64,000 nucleotides of DNA from Imbricaverruca yamaguchii (Eukaryota; Arthropoda; Thecostraca; Neoverrucidae): assembly GCA_034440575.1 (NCBI GenBank), contig JAOTOL010001603.1, positions 1,444,001 through 1,508,000 on the forward strand, read 5' to 3'. The notes beneath the pieces are model-generated. The model was given only the letters and a program-made list of their open reading frames with translations, made no database searches and was not told the origin of the DNA. The translations under genes were made by a program, and so were the position numbers. Numbering within the stretch: the stretch's first letter is position 1; the number at the start of each line of letters is the position of its first letter. This document shows, one piece after another, positions 1 through 11,960 of the stretch.

Positions 1-781
1 CGCGCTTGCCGCGGCCAGATGCCATTAGACGAGGCCCTGCCGCCATCGCCGCCCACTGGGGAGACGTTTCCGGCCGTCGCCCACCCGCAACCACCGCCCG
101 TGTGGACTGGCAAGGCTGGCTCCAATCGTGGCGCCGTGGAGCCGCTTCGCAGTGCGTGCCGACTTCAGTTGACAGAATGAATTGCGGCCTCGCCAGCTTC
201 GTGTTTTGTTTGCGAAATTGATTAAATTAAGCAAAATCTGACGTTGTATCGATGAGCTGATGTTGAGTTCGTGCGGTACTATGGTTGTTAAAATATTAGG
301 AGCTGATCTGCTTTGATGCACAATAGACCCTAATATTTGTATATCCAAATTAGCAGACTAATGTGCCGTGCAGGCTGACGTTGCTTTGCAAACTGACTGA
401 ATGGGTGAAACCTGCAAGTTTCAAAACATGTATTATCGTCAATCGAGCACCCGTGACAGCAATTACGGCCGTGGCCCTTGACACACAGAAACGCGACGCC
501 TAGTATTTTTTATTTAATGCGGCATAGCTTAACCTAACTAATATGGCAGCCCAATCGTCAGTAACTTAGCTTAGTAACTTAGCTTAGACCCAGTGGCAGT
601 CCAGAGGGGGGCACGGCCAACCAAAGGCAATCCCAATCCCTTCTGATCGAAAAATAGCACCCCTCCAGGAAGGCTCGACCGCATTCCCTTCCAGTGCTGC
701 AGCTGAACAATGACGTTCCCTTCAGCAGGATAAGGGGTGCGGCGCACTCTAGCGTCCTGATGCTCTGAAAAGGTGCGTTGA
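1..781. other. No gene seen
   Basis: Mixed-composition sequence with no convincing exon, splice-site pair or repeat family member. Confidence 0.6.
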
Positions 782-1128
782 TTACCTCGTCCTATTAGCA
801 CTGGCGATGGAGGGGCAGGGACACAGCAGGCCCAACTGCAAAGGAGCAGATCGATCAGATCTGATCGAGCAGATCTGATCGAGCAGATCGAGAGGCGGGG
901 ACATCAGAAGTCTTACTGCAGAGGAGCGGTTCTGGTCTGATGAAGTAGATCGAGAGGCAGGGGCATCGGAAACGCCAATACAGAGGAGCAGCTCTGGTAT
1001 AATCGAGCAGATCGAAAGGCGGGGGCACCGGGGGTCCCACTGTAGAGGAGCGGTTCTGGTCTGATCGGGCAGATTGAAAAGCAGGGACACTGGAAGCCCC
1101 ACTGTAGAGGAGCAACTCTGATCTGAGG
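782..1128. repeat. 62-bp tandem array
   Basis: About five diverged units carrying GAGGAGCGGTTC-like cores at 921, 983, 1045 and 1107, spaced exactly 62 bp, with GATCGAGCAGATC repeats inside. Confidence 0.85.
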
Positions 1129-1175
1129 CGCTGCATAACCTCTGCAGTTGATGCGCCCCAAAACCCCAATAACAA
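1129..1175 (+). repeat. LINE 3'-tail hairpin copy
   Basis: GCGCTGCATAACC, then TGATGCGCCCCAAAACCCCA: the recurrent hairpin-plus-A/C-tail found about a dozen times in this window. Confidence 0.7.
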
Positions 1176-1519
1176 CTCTGATCTGAACCGACCCACGCTG
1201 TGACGTCAGACATCGGGGGGGGGGGGCGTCTCCGTTGGCCTGATGACGTGGCGCGAGTATCGGCCCCGATCCTCCGAACCGACTTCTTCGGCCGAGGCTA
1301 CCAAATACATATCGCATCGCGCTCTATCGATGTACCAAATGAGTTGGAGCGCTTGTGCAATTCAAAACAGTTCCACCTGGAAGTGTTTTAGCTTGCCTTG
1401 TTGACCTAATCTCCACTAAGCCGTGTGAGACAGCTGACATGGCTGACATGCCAGCTGTCTTTTCCAGTTGATGGCGATTAATTGGCGGGCGGCAATGCGG
1501 ATAGTCTGCACCGCTACTG

Positions 1520-1615
1520 TGCAAAATATCGTACGGTGGTATAATATCGCACGGTGGTGTAATGTCGTACGGTGGTGTAGTATCGTACAGTAATACGGTG
1601 GTTCGCGTCGTACGG
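1520..1615. repeat. 18-bp tandem array
   Basis: Repeats of TCGTACGGTGGTGTAATA with single-base changes, about four to five units. Confidence 0.8.
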
Positions 1616-1994
1616 TTCACGACCACTCCGGTCGACTAATGAAATGACGTGCCTCTGCCCCGGCACGTCTCTTTGACGATGTATGACCTGCCGACACTTT
1701 GCTGGTGCCGACACGCCGAAGCGGCCAGTGGCCAAAGGTCAAGTCCAGGCCAAAACGCAGCTTCGCCAATGCGTCCCTGCGACATGGAGCGACTGGCGCA
1801 GTTCGTCCCGACAGCTGTTCAGCTCGCTGACGATCCCCGGTCATTTGTTGGTCGACGGTGGGGGGAGGGGGCGGGCGTCCCACCATCAGCCTTCTTCTGC
1901 CCCGCCGAGGTCACGGTCGGCGAGCTCCTGCGGTGCGCGCAGCCGTCGGCGTCCAGGCAAATCCAATTACACGCGTTCGCTCGTCGCGCTCTGT

Positions 1995-3130
1995 CTTGCT
2001 GCGGTGTGTCTGTGCCGGCCGGCGGGGAGGCGACTCTGGCTGCGGTGTGTCTGCGCCGGCCGGCGGGGAGGCGACTCTGGCTGCGGTGTGTCTGCGACGG
2101 CCGGCGGGGAGGCGACTCTGGCTGCGGTGTGTCTGTGACGGCTGGCGGGGAGGCGACTCTGGCTGCGGTGTGTCTGAGATGGCTGGCGGGGAGGCGACTC
2201 TGGCTGCGGTGTGTCTATGACGGCTGGCGGGGGGGACGGCGGGCGACTCTGGCTGCGGTGTGTCTGCGCCGGCCGGCGGGGAGGCGACTCTGGCTGCGGT
2301 GTGTCTGTGACGGCTGGCGGGGAGGCGACTCTGGCTGCGGTGTGTTTGTGACGGCCGGCGGGGAGGCGACTCTGGTTGCGGTGTGTCTGTGACGGCCGGC
2401 GGGGAGGCGACTCTGGCTGCGGTGTGTCTGTGCCGGCCGGCGGGGAGGCGACTCTGGCTGCGGTGTGTCTGTGACGGCTGGCGGGGAGGCGACTCTGGCT
2501 GGCGGGGAGGCGACTCTGGCTGCGGTGTGTCTATGACGGCTGGCGGGGAGGCGACTCTGGCTGCGGTGTGTCTGTGATGGCTGGCGGGGAGGCGACTCTG
2601 GCTGCGGTGTGTCTGTGACGGCTGGCGGGGAGGCGACTCTGGCTGCGGTGTGTCTATGACGGCTGGCGGGGAGGCGACTCTGGCTGCCGGGTGTCTGTGA
2701 CGGCTGGCGGGGAGGCGACTCTGACTGCCGTGTGTCTGTGACGGCTGGCGGGGAGGCGACTCTGGCTGCGGTGTGTCTATGACGGCTGGCGGGGAGGCGA
2801 CTCTGGCTGCGGTGTGTCTATGACGGCTGGCGGGGAGGCGACTCTGGTTGCGGTGTGTCTATGACGGCTGGCGGGGAGGCGACTCTGGTTGCGGTGTGTC
2901 TATGACGGCTGGCGGGGAAGCGACTCTGGCTGCGGTGTGTCTATGACGGCTGGCGGGGAGGCGACTCTGGCTGCGGTGTGTCTGTGACGGCTGGCGGGGA
3001 GGCGACTCTGGCTGCGGTGTGTCTATGACGGCTGGCGGGGAGGCGACTCTGGCTGCCGTGTGTCCCTCGACGACAGCCGGCGGGGAGGCGACTCTGACTG
3101 CCGTGTGTCCTCGACGACAGCCGGCGGGGA
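1995..3130. repeat. 41-bp GC-rich minisatellite
   Basis: About 27 units of 41 bp built on GTGTGTCTGTGACGGCTGG and CGGGGAGGCGACTCTGGCTG. GCGGTGTGTC occurs at 2001, 2042 and 2083. The period is not a multiple of 3, so the open frames across it are a by-product of stop-free units. Confidence 0.95.
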
Positions 3131-3436
3131 AGCCGGAGCCGCCGCACGCTGACGCAGAAGGGGGGGCGACGCCAGGATGGTCCACATGAGGCCGCCCACC
3201 AGTCGGCTAATGCAGCCGAGCGAGACGCACAGGTAGCGGGCACGCCACGTTGGCCGAGTGCGGTCAGCCGTCGCCGCGGAGCCTGAGCCGGCTGACGGCC
3301 TGTTCGGCCGCGTGAACGCCGGGCAGGGCTGGCTTTTGCCCGGAGTACATCAGGTCGATCTGGCCAGTCGCGAGTCAGCCATCCACTTTATTAGCCAGCC
3401 GCTCCTGCGACTAGCCGCTCCAACAATCAGCCAAGG
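3131..3436. other. No gene seen
   Basis: GC-rich flank of the 41-bp array, then mixed sequence. No exon supported. Confidence 0.5.
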
Positions 3437-3600
3437 GAACGAGTAGCCTAGGGGTAAGTTGCTCGTCTCACAATCGAAAGGTTGTAAGTTCGAGTCTCAC
3501 CTATCGCTACTCTTCGCTCGCGACCAATCGGCGTGATAGATTGGCGACGCTACGTGACTCAACGGTCGATGTGTCGTAAAACCAATAACCACCCAACAAT
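3437..3600 (+). mobile_element. SINE family A (tRNA-Val-like head)
   Basis: The head GAGTAGCCTAGGGGTAAG resembles a pol III A box, and GTTCGAGTCTC about 50 bp on is a B box. The arm around CTCACAATCGAAAGG resembles the CAC anticodon region of tRNA-Val. The body runs through CTACTCTTCGCTCGCGACC and ends GTGTCGTAAAACCAATAACC. Confidence 0.9.
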
Positions 3601-3795
3601 CAGCCAATATGACAGCCTGCTGCTCACAGTCAGCTGCTTCACCAAATAGCTGGTCTAATAATCAGCCACTATAACAGCCAGCTGCTCTAACAGTCAGCCG
3701 TTCAAACAATTAGCCGCTCTAACAATCAGCCACTATAACAGCCAGCTGCTCTAACAGCCAGCCGTTGCCAACAGTCAGCTACTGTAGCAGTATGC
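3601..3795. repeat. Degenerate ~15-bp CAGCC-rich array
   Basis: Repeats of AACAATCAGCCACTATAAC and CAGCCAGCTGCTCTAAC with many substitutions. Confidence 0.75.
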
Positions 3796-4350
3796 TACAG
3801 TATGCTGCCAATAGCAGCATACTATAGAACATTACAAGGCGTGATTGTTCTCGAAGGCGTGCGACTAGTACGTCAGCTTCATTCGTTCCAATCCCCAGCC
3901 GCCTGGGCTGCGATTCTGCAGACTACCACGTCCGTGCATAATTTCGCTCCAGCCAGTAGGAAGACTAGTGTGGTGAGCTGGGGGCCGCACCCCCCCCCGG
4001 ATGAACGCCGTGCAGCGTGATTCTGTGCAGCATCCTCCCAGTGGTGATGAAACTCCAGAATAATGTCGTCATGACAACGTCGGCAGAGAACTTCATTCAC
4101 CGTAGACGCTGGATGTTATAGCATCACGAGGTAGGATCCGCAGGATGGCACGCAGTGTCGAATGGACTGCAGAATTAGCATTTATGAGCCGTGTTTATAT
4201 TCAAAAGCCTTGCGACCTACGGTAACGCGTGACTGCTTCGCGGGTGTTTGTGGACTGCGTAATCAGCTGTGTGGATTCGGGACGCTCCACCGCGAGCCTC
4301 GACATCCTGTCATCCTGCCTTTACCTGTGGACAACCGGTGTGGCTGGGGG
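3796..4350. other. No gene seen
   Basis: Mixed sequence without recognisable exon or repeat. A short C run lies near 3995. Confidence 0.5.
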
Positions 4351-4422
4351 ACGAGTAGTCTATGGGTAGTTTGCCCGTCTCACAATCGAAGGATTGTGGG
4401 TTCGAATCTCACCTATCACATC
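4351..4422 (+). mobile_element. SINE A head fragment
   Basis: Only the tRNA-like head is present, from ACGAGTAGTCTATGGGTAG to GGTTCGAATCTCACC. The body and tail are absent. Confidence 0.8.
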
Positions 4423-4775
4423 AGGGACGGATGCAAGGGGGCACTAGGGGTATGTGCGCCCTTCTCCTGCAGAAGAGTGGCGCCTCCCAGCCTCCTGACG
4501 GGAATAGGTGGCGCTCCAGGAAGGCTCGATTGCGTTCCCCATCGCGCTCAAAGGACTTTTTTTTTGTCCAGCCAACGGTTCCCCGTTGGGACGAGGGGCT
4601 GCTCGGGTATAGTTGGTTCGGCATACTTGAGTGCACCCTCGCTCGTAGTCAACGACTTTTTCCACCGAAGGCACCCGAGAAAATGGCGCCCTCTTCAAAG
4701 ACGAGTGCCCCCAATGAAAATATCTGGAGCCGCCTCTGGACGCTCCAAGCACCCTGTCCGTGTCGGCATATTCGT

Positions 4776-4817
4776 GCCGACTGCACGTGCTGGTGAACAC
4801 CAGCACGTGCAGTCGGC
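4776..4817. repeat. 42-bp palindrome, 20-bp perfect arms
   Basis: Arms 4776-4795 and 4798-4817 are perfect reverse complements separated by AA. Each arm contains GCACGTGC, so two E-box palindromes are nested within it. It lies about 30 bp upstream of the hexamer array. Confidence 0.95.
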
Positions 4818-4847
4818 TGTCTGCGGGCTCTCAGTGTCGGTCTCCAC

Positions 4848-4848
<1 letters not shown>

Positions 4849-4932
<84 letters not shown>

Positions 4933-4936
4933 TCAG
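4849..4936. repeat. (GGTGTC)n hexanucleotide microsatellite
   Basis: About 14 near-perfect copies of GGTGTC. Confidence 0.97.
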
Positions 4937-4946
4937 TGTAGGTCCA

Positions 4947-5115
4947 TGCGGGTGTCGTATGGTGGCCGTGTGTCTCGCTGTCGGCGCCGTCTTATCTGTC
5001 GGGCCTCCGCGGGTGTCGTGTGGTGGCCGTGTGTCTCGCTGTCGGCGCCGTCTTATCTGTCGGGTCTCCGCGGGTGTCGTGTGGTGGCCGTGTGGCTCGC
5101 TGTCGGCGCCCCTCG
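4947..5115. repeat. 61-bp tandem array
   Basis: Three units. GTGGTGGCCGTG-like cores start at 4958, 5019 and 5080. Confidence 0.9.
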
Positions 5116-5416
5116 ACGTGCGTGGCCCCGCCCTCCACCATATCGTGCCGTACCGAGCCGCAAAAAACACTCCCGCAATGCCGCTGGAGACTATTGATCT
5201 CAGCTGCCGTGTGCACGCTGGGGGACCTGGGGGGGGGGGGGGCGCTCGTTCCATCCACTCGGCAGTAGCCGGCGCAACGCACACGCAATGTGCCCACCAT
5301 CTCGCGCCGGGCAGGCTGCTCTTGGTGAGGCGCCCATGTTCCCCAGATGCCAGGGACGCCTTTCGGTGCGTCACACCTTAACCTCGTGTCCTCAGCTTTC
5401 GACTGTTCATAGGCAG

Positions 5417-5583
5417 GGGATAAGTAGTCTATGGGTAAGCTTCCCGTCTCACAATCGAAAGGTTGTGGGTTCGAGTCTCGCCTGTCGCTACTCTTCGCCC
5501 GCGGCCTATCGGCGTGAGAGATGGCCGAATCTACATGACCCAACGGTCGATGTGTCGTAAAACCAATAGCCAACCAACCAACT
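5417..5583 (+). mobile_element. SINE family A
   Basis: A nearly full copy from GATAAGTAGTCTATGGGTAAG to GTGTCGTAAAACCAATAGCC. The flanks CTGTTCATAGGCA and CTGTTTACAGGTA may be diverged target-site duplications. Confidence 0.88.
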
Positions 5584-5806
5584 GTTTACAGGTAGTACCT
5601 TGGACGACCGTTCTCAATTCGTGACATTCTGGAGGATGAATCGGTCGTAGTCAATTCTGGTCAATTGTTCAATTTTCTTTTGAAGGCAAACTTCTATGCT
5701 ATATATTCCCCTGTCTAATTCTTTGTACGAGAGCAAGCTAGCACATTAATCTGGTTTTCTTTCTTTCGTTCTTTTTAGGATGGACACGGTTTAAGTAGTT
5801 TTGTCA
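5584..5806. other. AT-rich spacer
   Basis: No gene. Pyrimidine-rich near 5755-5780. Confidence 0.5.
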
Positions 5807-5860
5807 TGGGCGCTGTATAGCCAAGGCGGTTGATGCGCCCAAAACCCCCAATAGCTACCT
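5807..5860 (+). repeat. LINE 3'-tail hairpin copy
   Basis: GGGCGCTGTATAGCC, then GGTTGATGCGCCCAAAACCC. Confidence 0.75.
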
Positions 5861-6029
5861 GGCTGGCTGCTCTGCGCCACCCAGCAGCTGGTGCCTGCAA
5901 CGCAATGTATAGCCAAGGTGGTACGGCCCTTCATGCATTGCTGAGTAGTTTGGTACGGTGTTTGACACTGCGTTGATCGCAGAGCTTCGTCTGCGTCGAC
6001 CCTGACGTCGGTCCCCCGTGCACACCTAC

Positions 6030-6370
6030 GCCTGCCGTGTGATGGAGCCACCCCTGTGTCGGTTCTGGTCGCCTGCCATGTAGTGGGGCTACCCCTGTGT
6101 CGGTTCTAGTCGCCTGCCATGTAGTGGGGCCACCCCTGTGTCGTTTCTGGTCTACTGTGAGGTGGGGCCACCCCTGTGTCGGTTTTGTTCGCCTGTCGTG
6201 GCGTGGAGGCACCACTGTGTAGGTTCTGTTCGGCTGTCGTGGGAGTGGGGCCGCCACTGAGTCGGTCCTAGTCGCCTGCCGTGGGTGGGTGGGGGGGGGA
6301 CCCATGTGTAAGTTCTGATCGCCTGCTATGTAGTGGGGCCACCCCTGTGTCGGTTCCAGTCGCCTGTCAG
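6030..6370. repeat. ~41-bp tandem array
   Basis: Seven or eight units of GCCTGCCATGTAGTGGGGC plus ACCCCTGTGTCGGTTCTGG with length variation. Clear copies at 6071 and 6112. Confidence 0.85.
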
Positions 6371-6547
6371 CGGACTGTGCACATTCACCGAACACCGCCA
6401 TTGTTCATGGCACCAGGGGATGGGGAGGGGCACTCGGCTATTCCCTCCAGGTGGGCCGCTACCCCTCGCACCTGCCGCACGTGGGGGGAGGGGGAGACCG
6501 GCCGGCCAACCGTCCACGGGCTCCCACAGGCACATAGTCTGCACTCG

Positions 6548-8125
6548 GCAGATGGCGTCCAGGTGTTGTGGAGGCTGTGTCCAGCTGCTGGAGAGACGGT
6601 GTCCAGGTGTTGTGAAGGCTGTGTCCAGCTGCTGGAGAGACGGTGTCCAGGTGTTGTGAAGGCTGTGTCCAGCTGCTGGGGAGACGACGTCTAGGTGTTG
6701 TGGAGGCTGTGTCTAGCTGCTGGGGAGACGGTGTCCAGGTGTTGTGGAGGCTGTGTCCAGCTGCTGGGGAGACGACGTCCAGGTGTTGTGGAGGCTGTGT
6801 CTAGCTGCTGGGGAGACGACGTCCAGGTGTTGTGGAGGCTGTGTCTAGCTGCTGGGGAGACGGTGTCCAGGTGTTGTGAAGGCTGTGTCCAGCTGCTGGG
6901 GAGACGGTGTCCAGGTGTTGTGAAGGCTGTGTCCAGCTGCTGGGGAGACGGTGTCCAGGTGTTGTGAAGGCTGTGTCCAGCTGCTGGGGAGACGACGTCC
7001 AGGTGTTTGGGAGGCTGTGTCCAGCTGCTGGGGAGACGACGTCCAGGTGTTGTGGAGGCTGTGTCTAGCTGCTGGGGAGACGACGTCCAGGTGTTGTGGA
7101 GGCTGTGTCCAGCTGTTGGGAAGACGGTGTCCAGGTGTTTGGGAGGCTGTGTCCAGCTGCTGGGGAGACGGGTCTTGTGGGTGTCCAGGTGTTGTGAAGG
7201 CTGTGTCCAGCTGTTGGGGAGACGGTGTCCAGGTGTTGTGAAGGCTGTGTCCAGCTGCTGGGGAGACGACGTCCAGGTGTTTGGGAGGCTGTGTCCAGCT
7301 GCTGGGGAGACGACGTCCAGGTGTTGTGAAGGCTGTGTCCAGCTGCTGGGGAGACGGTGTCCAGGTGTTGTGAAGGCTGTGTCCAGCTGTTGGGGAGACG
7401 ACGTCCAGGTGTTGTGAAGGCTGTGTCCAGCTGCTGGGGAGACGACGTCCAGGTGTTGTGGAGGCTATGTCTAGCTGCTGGGGAGAAGACGTCCAGGTGT
7501 TGTGGAGGCTGTGTCTAGCTGCTGGGGAGACGACGTCCAGGTGTTTGGGAGACGACGTCCAGGTGTTTGGGAGGCTGTGTCTAGCTGCTGGGGAGACGAC
7601 GTCCAGGTGTTTGGGGGGGGTGTCTAGCTGCTGGAGAGACGACGTCCAGGTGTTTGGGAGACGACGTCCAGGTGTTTAGGAGGCTGTGTCTAGCTGCTGG
7701 GGAGACGACGTCCAGGTGTTGTGGAGGCTATGTCTAGCTGCTGGGGAGACGACGTCCAGGTGTTTGGGGGGGAGACGATGGTCAGCAGGTTTGTGAGGCT
7801 GTGTCCAGCTGCTGGGGAGACGGTGTCCAGGTGTTGTGAAGGCTGTGTCCAGCTGCTGGGGAGACGACGTCCAGGTGTTGTGGAGGCTATGTCTAGCTGC
7901 TGGGGAGACGGTGTCCAGGTGTTGTGAAGGCTGTGTCCAGCTGCTGGGGAGACGACGTCCAGGTGTTGTGGAGGCTGTGTCCAGCTGCTGGGAAGACGGT
8001 GTCCAGGTGTTGTGAAGGCTGTGTCCAGCTGCTGGGAAGACGGTGTCCAGGTGTTGTGAAGGCTGTGTCCAGCTGCTGGGGAGACGGTGTCCAGGTGTTT
8101 GGGAGGCTGTGTCCAGCTGCTGAGA
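6548..8125. repeat. 44-bp minisatellite
   Basis: About 35 units of GTCCAGGTGTTGTGAAGGC plus TGTGTCCAGCTGCTGGGGAG, exact 44-bp spacing at 6557, 6601 and 6645. Variant classes (GACGAC/GACGGT, TTGTGG/TTTGGG) are interspersed, showing repeated turnover. Confidence 0.96.
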
Positions 8126-8198
8126 GAGTGGGAGACAGCTTCCAGCCACCTCCCTGCCAACTGCCTGCCCCATCCGTGCCGCTGTTCCGCTCGGAGTT

Positions 8199-8240
8199 CT
8201 CGGGAGAGGGGGCCGGGACCGCCCGGCCCCCTCTCCCGAG
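8199..8240. repeat. Perfect 19-bp hairpin
   Basis: Arms 8199-8217 and 8222-8240 are perfect reverse complements around the 4-base loop ACCG and are extremely GC-rich. With one mismatch the stem extends to about 24 bp. It sits at the 3' edge of the 44-bp array. Confidence 0.95.
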
Positions 8241-8660
8241 AGCTGCCGCCGCTCATCCTTCAGTGGCATGAGTTTGCGTTCGCCGGTGGCTGGAGCATAC
8301 CCACTGGACTTCTCCCCTCTCATAGCCCGCTATCTGACCAACTAATGCTTTTCACGTGCCATTTCATGGAGCAGGTGACAAGAGCCCGGAAATGAAGTGC
8401 TACGCACTAAAGTGCCATAAAGTGTTTGGGTTGAATATGAGCCTTCGGAGCCCATCAAGAACCGTATAAATGAAGACCTAGGTAGCAAGGAAAAGGAAAC
8501 TGAATGAGTTGTATGCAAATTAAGTTATTTAAGATATATATGTATATATGTGGATATATATATATATATATATATTTCAGGACCGATGCACATATAGCAG
8601 ATGTGCGTGAGCGCAAAAGTACGCAGGCACAATTGTACGGGTTATAAAAGTGTATGTTTT
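8241..8660. other. No gene; AT microsatellite near 8536-8575
   Basis: Mixed sequence followed by an imperfect (TA)n tract. No exon supported. Confidence 0.55.
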
Positions 8661-8664
8661 GAAC

Positions 8665-8950
8665 GCACGTGATCCGAATGTACGTGCTTCAACCAATTGC
8701 GCTTATGTATAGTTCCGCTTACGCACCTTTGCGCATACGTACATTTGCACATGTGGACATTTTCTCATATTTGCGCTTAAGTACATTTTCTAATGCGTAC
8801 TTTTGCGCTTGCGTGCATTTGCGCTTACGTACAATTGCCATTCATGCACATGCGCTTACGTACATTTGCTCACGTGCATATACGTACGTACTTCTTCCAT
8901 ACGCACACTTGGTTCGCATGTATTTGTCCGGTTACCACATGCATACGCAT
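8665..8950. repeat. Degenerate ~18-bp array (TTTGCGCTTACGTACA)
   Basis: The motif recurs about 15 times with substitutions and interruptions. Confidence 0.75.
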
Positions 8951-8972
8951 GTATTATATCTCGCACTCACCC

Positions 8973-9025
8973 GTCGGTGCTGCATGACCGATGTAGTCGA
9001 TGCGCCCCTAAACTCCTCCAATTCA
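8973..9025 (+). repeat. LINE 3'-tail hairpin copy
   Basis: GTGCTGCATGACCGATGTAG, then TCGATGCGCCCCTAAACTCC. Confidence 0.75.
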
Positions 9026-10384
9026 CCCGTCGGTGAAACGTCCCTGCTGTGTGGACGCGGACGGTTGCCATGGTGACCCAGATATGCGTGATGACGTTGC
9101 GGCGGGTGGGTCGGCGCTGCAGAGGCCGCGCTGCTGGTGTCTGCCCCGGTTCCCATCCATAATGTGCCCAACAGCCGTCACTCGTGCAGCTGCGCCCGGC
9201 CCGTCACCGTGGAGGCACGTCCAGCACGTGACACGTGGCACGCGGTGGCCGCGGCTCAGGCCGTGACGCACCCGACCGTGGCGGAGTGTGACGGTGGCAG
9301 GGTGGGAATTAAGGCATTTCTTAAGATATTTCATCTCTTAAAATATTTTTGTACTCCGGATTCATACTAGATAGAATGGGCTCCACATGTACTCCGACAC
9401 AAACATGCAGAAGGAACAAAAATACCACTACGAATATAATGCAAGATTGAATAAAACATCCACCAAGCATGTTATTCTACTTACGATTACCAAATAAACT
9501 AGCCACTTTCGTACCATGAAGCACACAGACAACACCCGAGCACATACCACACCACACCACATCCAGCGGAAATGCCGACGACAACGCGCAAACCTCGCGC
9601 CTGCGCACTGAATAGTGGCCTCCGTTCGCTACGAATTCTGCCGATGCGTCTCCAGAAACCTGCTTTGGAGCCACCCTGTAGTGGGAAAAATGACCGTTTT
9701 AAGAGACGTCTTCCGAAGTCCCGGAGGCCGCCGAACGAAATTTTCTTCGTTAGCATTTTCTGTTCTGAAAACTGTCTTTCAACCAATCATTGCAATGTAT
9801 TTTTTTAAATGACGTCATAACCATTAGCAACTTTGAACACATGTTTTACGGTGCCATACTACAAACACAAAACCTTGACTGATCCTTTGCTTTGCGCCGC
9901 ACGGCCATCGCTTCCGACTGTCGCGAGTGAGGTAGTGATGTCCGGTCCGTATCGCGCGCAGGGAATTGGTGCGTTCTGAGATGAGGGTGAAGCGTGAATT
10001 ATTTCTGTTTCTTTTTCATTTGTCTAGCCTTGTACTGAGACCAACAGTGAAAGGAAAGCGCACTGCCCCTTTCAGTTACGAGAGACGAAGCTGTGCCGAT
10101 CATCGTAACTCCCTGTCTTGCGGTGCCGTCCATTGTTCACTTTGTTTCTATGCTTTGATGTGACCAAAAATGATGACGTTTATTACTTGTGCATATTACG
10201 TAAGTACTGACTAGGTACATATGATTTTCGCGTCGGTTACCGGCAAATAGATTCCATGAATAAAAAACATGTCCATGAAAATGTACTCCGGGAGAAATCT
10301 GTTTGCACTCCAAACCCGGAAAGTAAGTTTCCCACCCTGGACGGTGGCCGCCCTGGTATGTACCTGGTCGCCGGCGCGTGCGTG
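9026..10384. other. No gene seen
   Basis: About 1.3 kb without recognisable coding sequence, SINE or array. Confidence 0.5.
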
Positions 10385-10935
10385 CCTGTAGCAGCCGCCA
10401 CCCAGTCGCCATCCAAACGCTACCCAGTCGCCATCTAAACGCTACCCTGTCGCCATCCAGACGCCATCCAGTCGCCATCCAAACGCTACCCTGTTGCCAT
10501 CCAGACGCCATCCAGTCGCCATCCAAACGCCATACAGTCGCCATCCAAACGCTACCCTGTCGCCGTCCAGACGCCATACAGTCGCCATCCAAACGCTACC
10601 CTGTCGCCGTCCAGACGCCATTCAGACGCTATCCAGACGCCGTCCAGACGCCATCCAAGCGCCATCCAAACGCCATCCAAACGCTACCCTGTCGCCATCC
10701 AGACGCCATACAGTCGCCATACAGTCGCCATCTAGCCGTCATTCAGTCGCCATCCAGTCGCTACCCAATCGCTACCCAATCGCTACCCAATCGCTACCCA
10801 ATCGCTACCCAGTCGCCATCCAGTCGCTACCTTGTCGTCATCCAGTCGCAATCGAGTCGCTGCCTAGTCACCATCCAGTCGCCATCTAGTCGCTGCCCAG
10901 TCGCCATCCAGTCCCTATCCATTCGCTGGGATGTA
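10385..10935. repeat. 11-bp minisatellite
   Basis: About 50 copies of CGCCATCCAGA/T with CGCTACCCTGT variants, producing open frames in several phases. Confidence 0.93.
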
Positions 10936-11044
10936 AGTGCCTATCCTATTCGCTACCCAAATGCCACCAAGACGCCATTCAGCCGCCACACTTCCGGCCT
11001 TCAGTTGTCAATCCATCGTGCCGAGAACAAATATTCGCAAATCG

Positions 11045-11535
11045 TGCTGGTCGTAGAAGCATATTTTGCATAAGCCTGAATTTGACGGTTTTCGTAGACC
11101 TGTCAGGATGCTTTATGCTCGACTAATGCAGGCACGGGTACGTGCAATTTCAAGTGGTCCGAGTTTCAATGGTGGTAATGAACCATTGTGCCTAGGATGT
11201 GGTGTAGTAACGACAGTTAGCCACGTTCTGAGTTCATGCCCTACGCTTGGGCTGGAGCGTCGACGTCATTTTGGGAGTGACCAGGCTCACTCCCTCCTGG
11301 CAGTTTTAGGTAAAAAAATCACGGGCCTTGTAATCCTGAAGGCTCTTCAGCTTCCTATCTGATGTGAAGTTGTATGCCATTTACCCGGGGTGTTACATCA
11401 AAATGCACCAGGAAAGAAAATACTTGTAGTACAAGGGACGTCCTATAGTGACGGCTGGAATAGCTTATTGTTATTAGCGCTAAATGGCCTCGTAGTCGGG
11501 GCGCCCTTAAGCCCAAATAATAAAGTAATCAATTT
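11045..11535 (+). mobile_element. 3' end of a non-LTR retrotransposon (LINE)
   Basis: An open segment (11066-11362) includes CLGCGVVTTVSHVLSSCP, the Cys/His knuckle with the H-V-L-x-x-C-P ending seen after the reverse transcriptase of many LINEs. The stop is followed by a 3' region ending in GGGGCGCCCTTAAGCCC and AAATAATAAAG, the same tail found alone elsewhere here. The polymerase domain is absent, so this is a 5'-truncated copy. Clade not determined. Confidence 0.65.
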
Positions 11536-11799
11536 GTTCGAGTTCCGATGTAACGGCTCAGAAATGTGTTCTTTGTCCGACGAAAATGTGTTATGGCGCT
11601 GTTCGCACAGATCATGCCTGTCATTGGCGTTAGGCTCCCACCTATTTCGCCCGGGGCGATAAACGTGTCATTTATGACGTAACGGACGGCCTCGGCGTGC
11701 GTCACAGTTGCTGGTTATCGGGCGCGTGTTCACGTGTCTGTGCTGTGAATATTTCACATGTGAATGGCGTGCGGCTGTGCCGGTGCAGGCAAGCTCACA

Positions 11800-11960
11800 T
11801 AATCGCTGGCGTTCCCCGTGGTCGTCCACCATACGCTGGCGTACCCTGTGGTCGTTCACCCCCCCCCCCCCCCCAGTTCGTCCACCCCATACTACGGTAC
11901 CCCGTGATCGTCCACCCCACGCTGGCGTACCCCGTGCTCGTCCACCCCACACGCGGCCAG
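11800..11960. repeat. ~30-bp array with C run
   Basis: Repeats of CGCTGGCGTACCCCGTGGTC plus GTCCACCCCA, interrupted by a C run near 11858-11873. Confidence 0.85.

Noticed and set aside
6548..8125. CRISPR-like regular array
   Set aside because: Units are contiguous tandem repeats without unique spacers, in a eukaryotic context.
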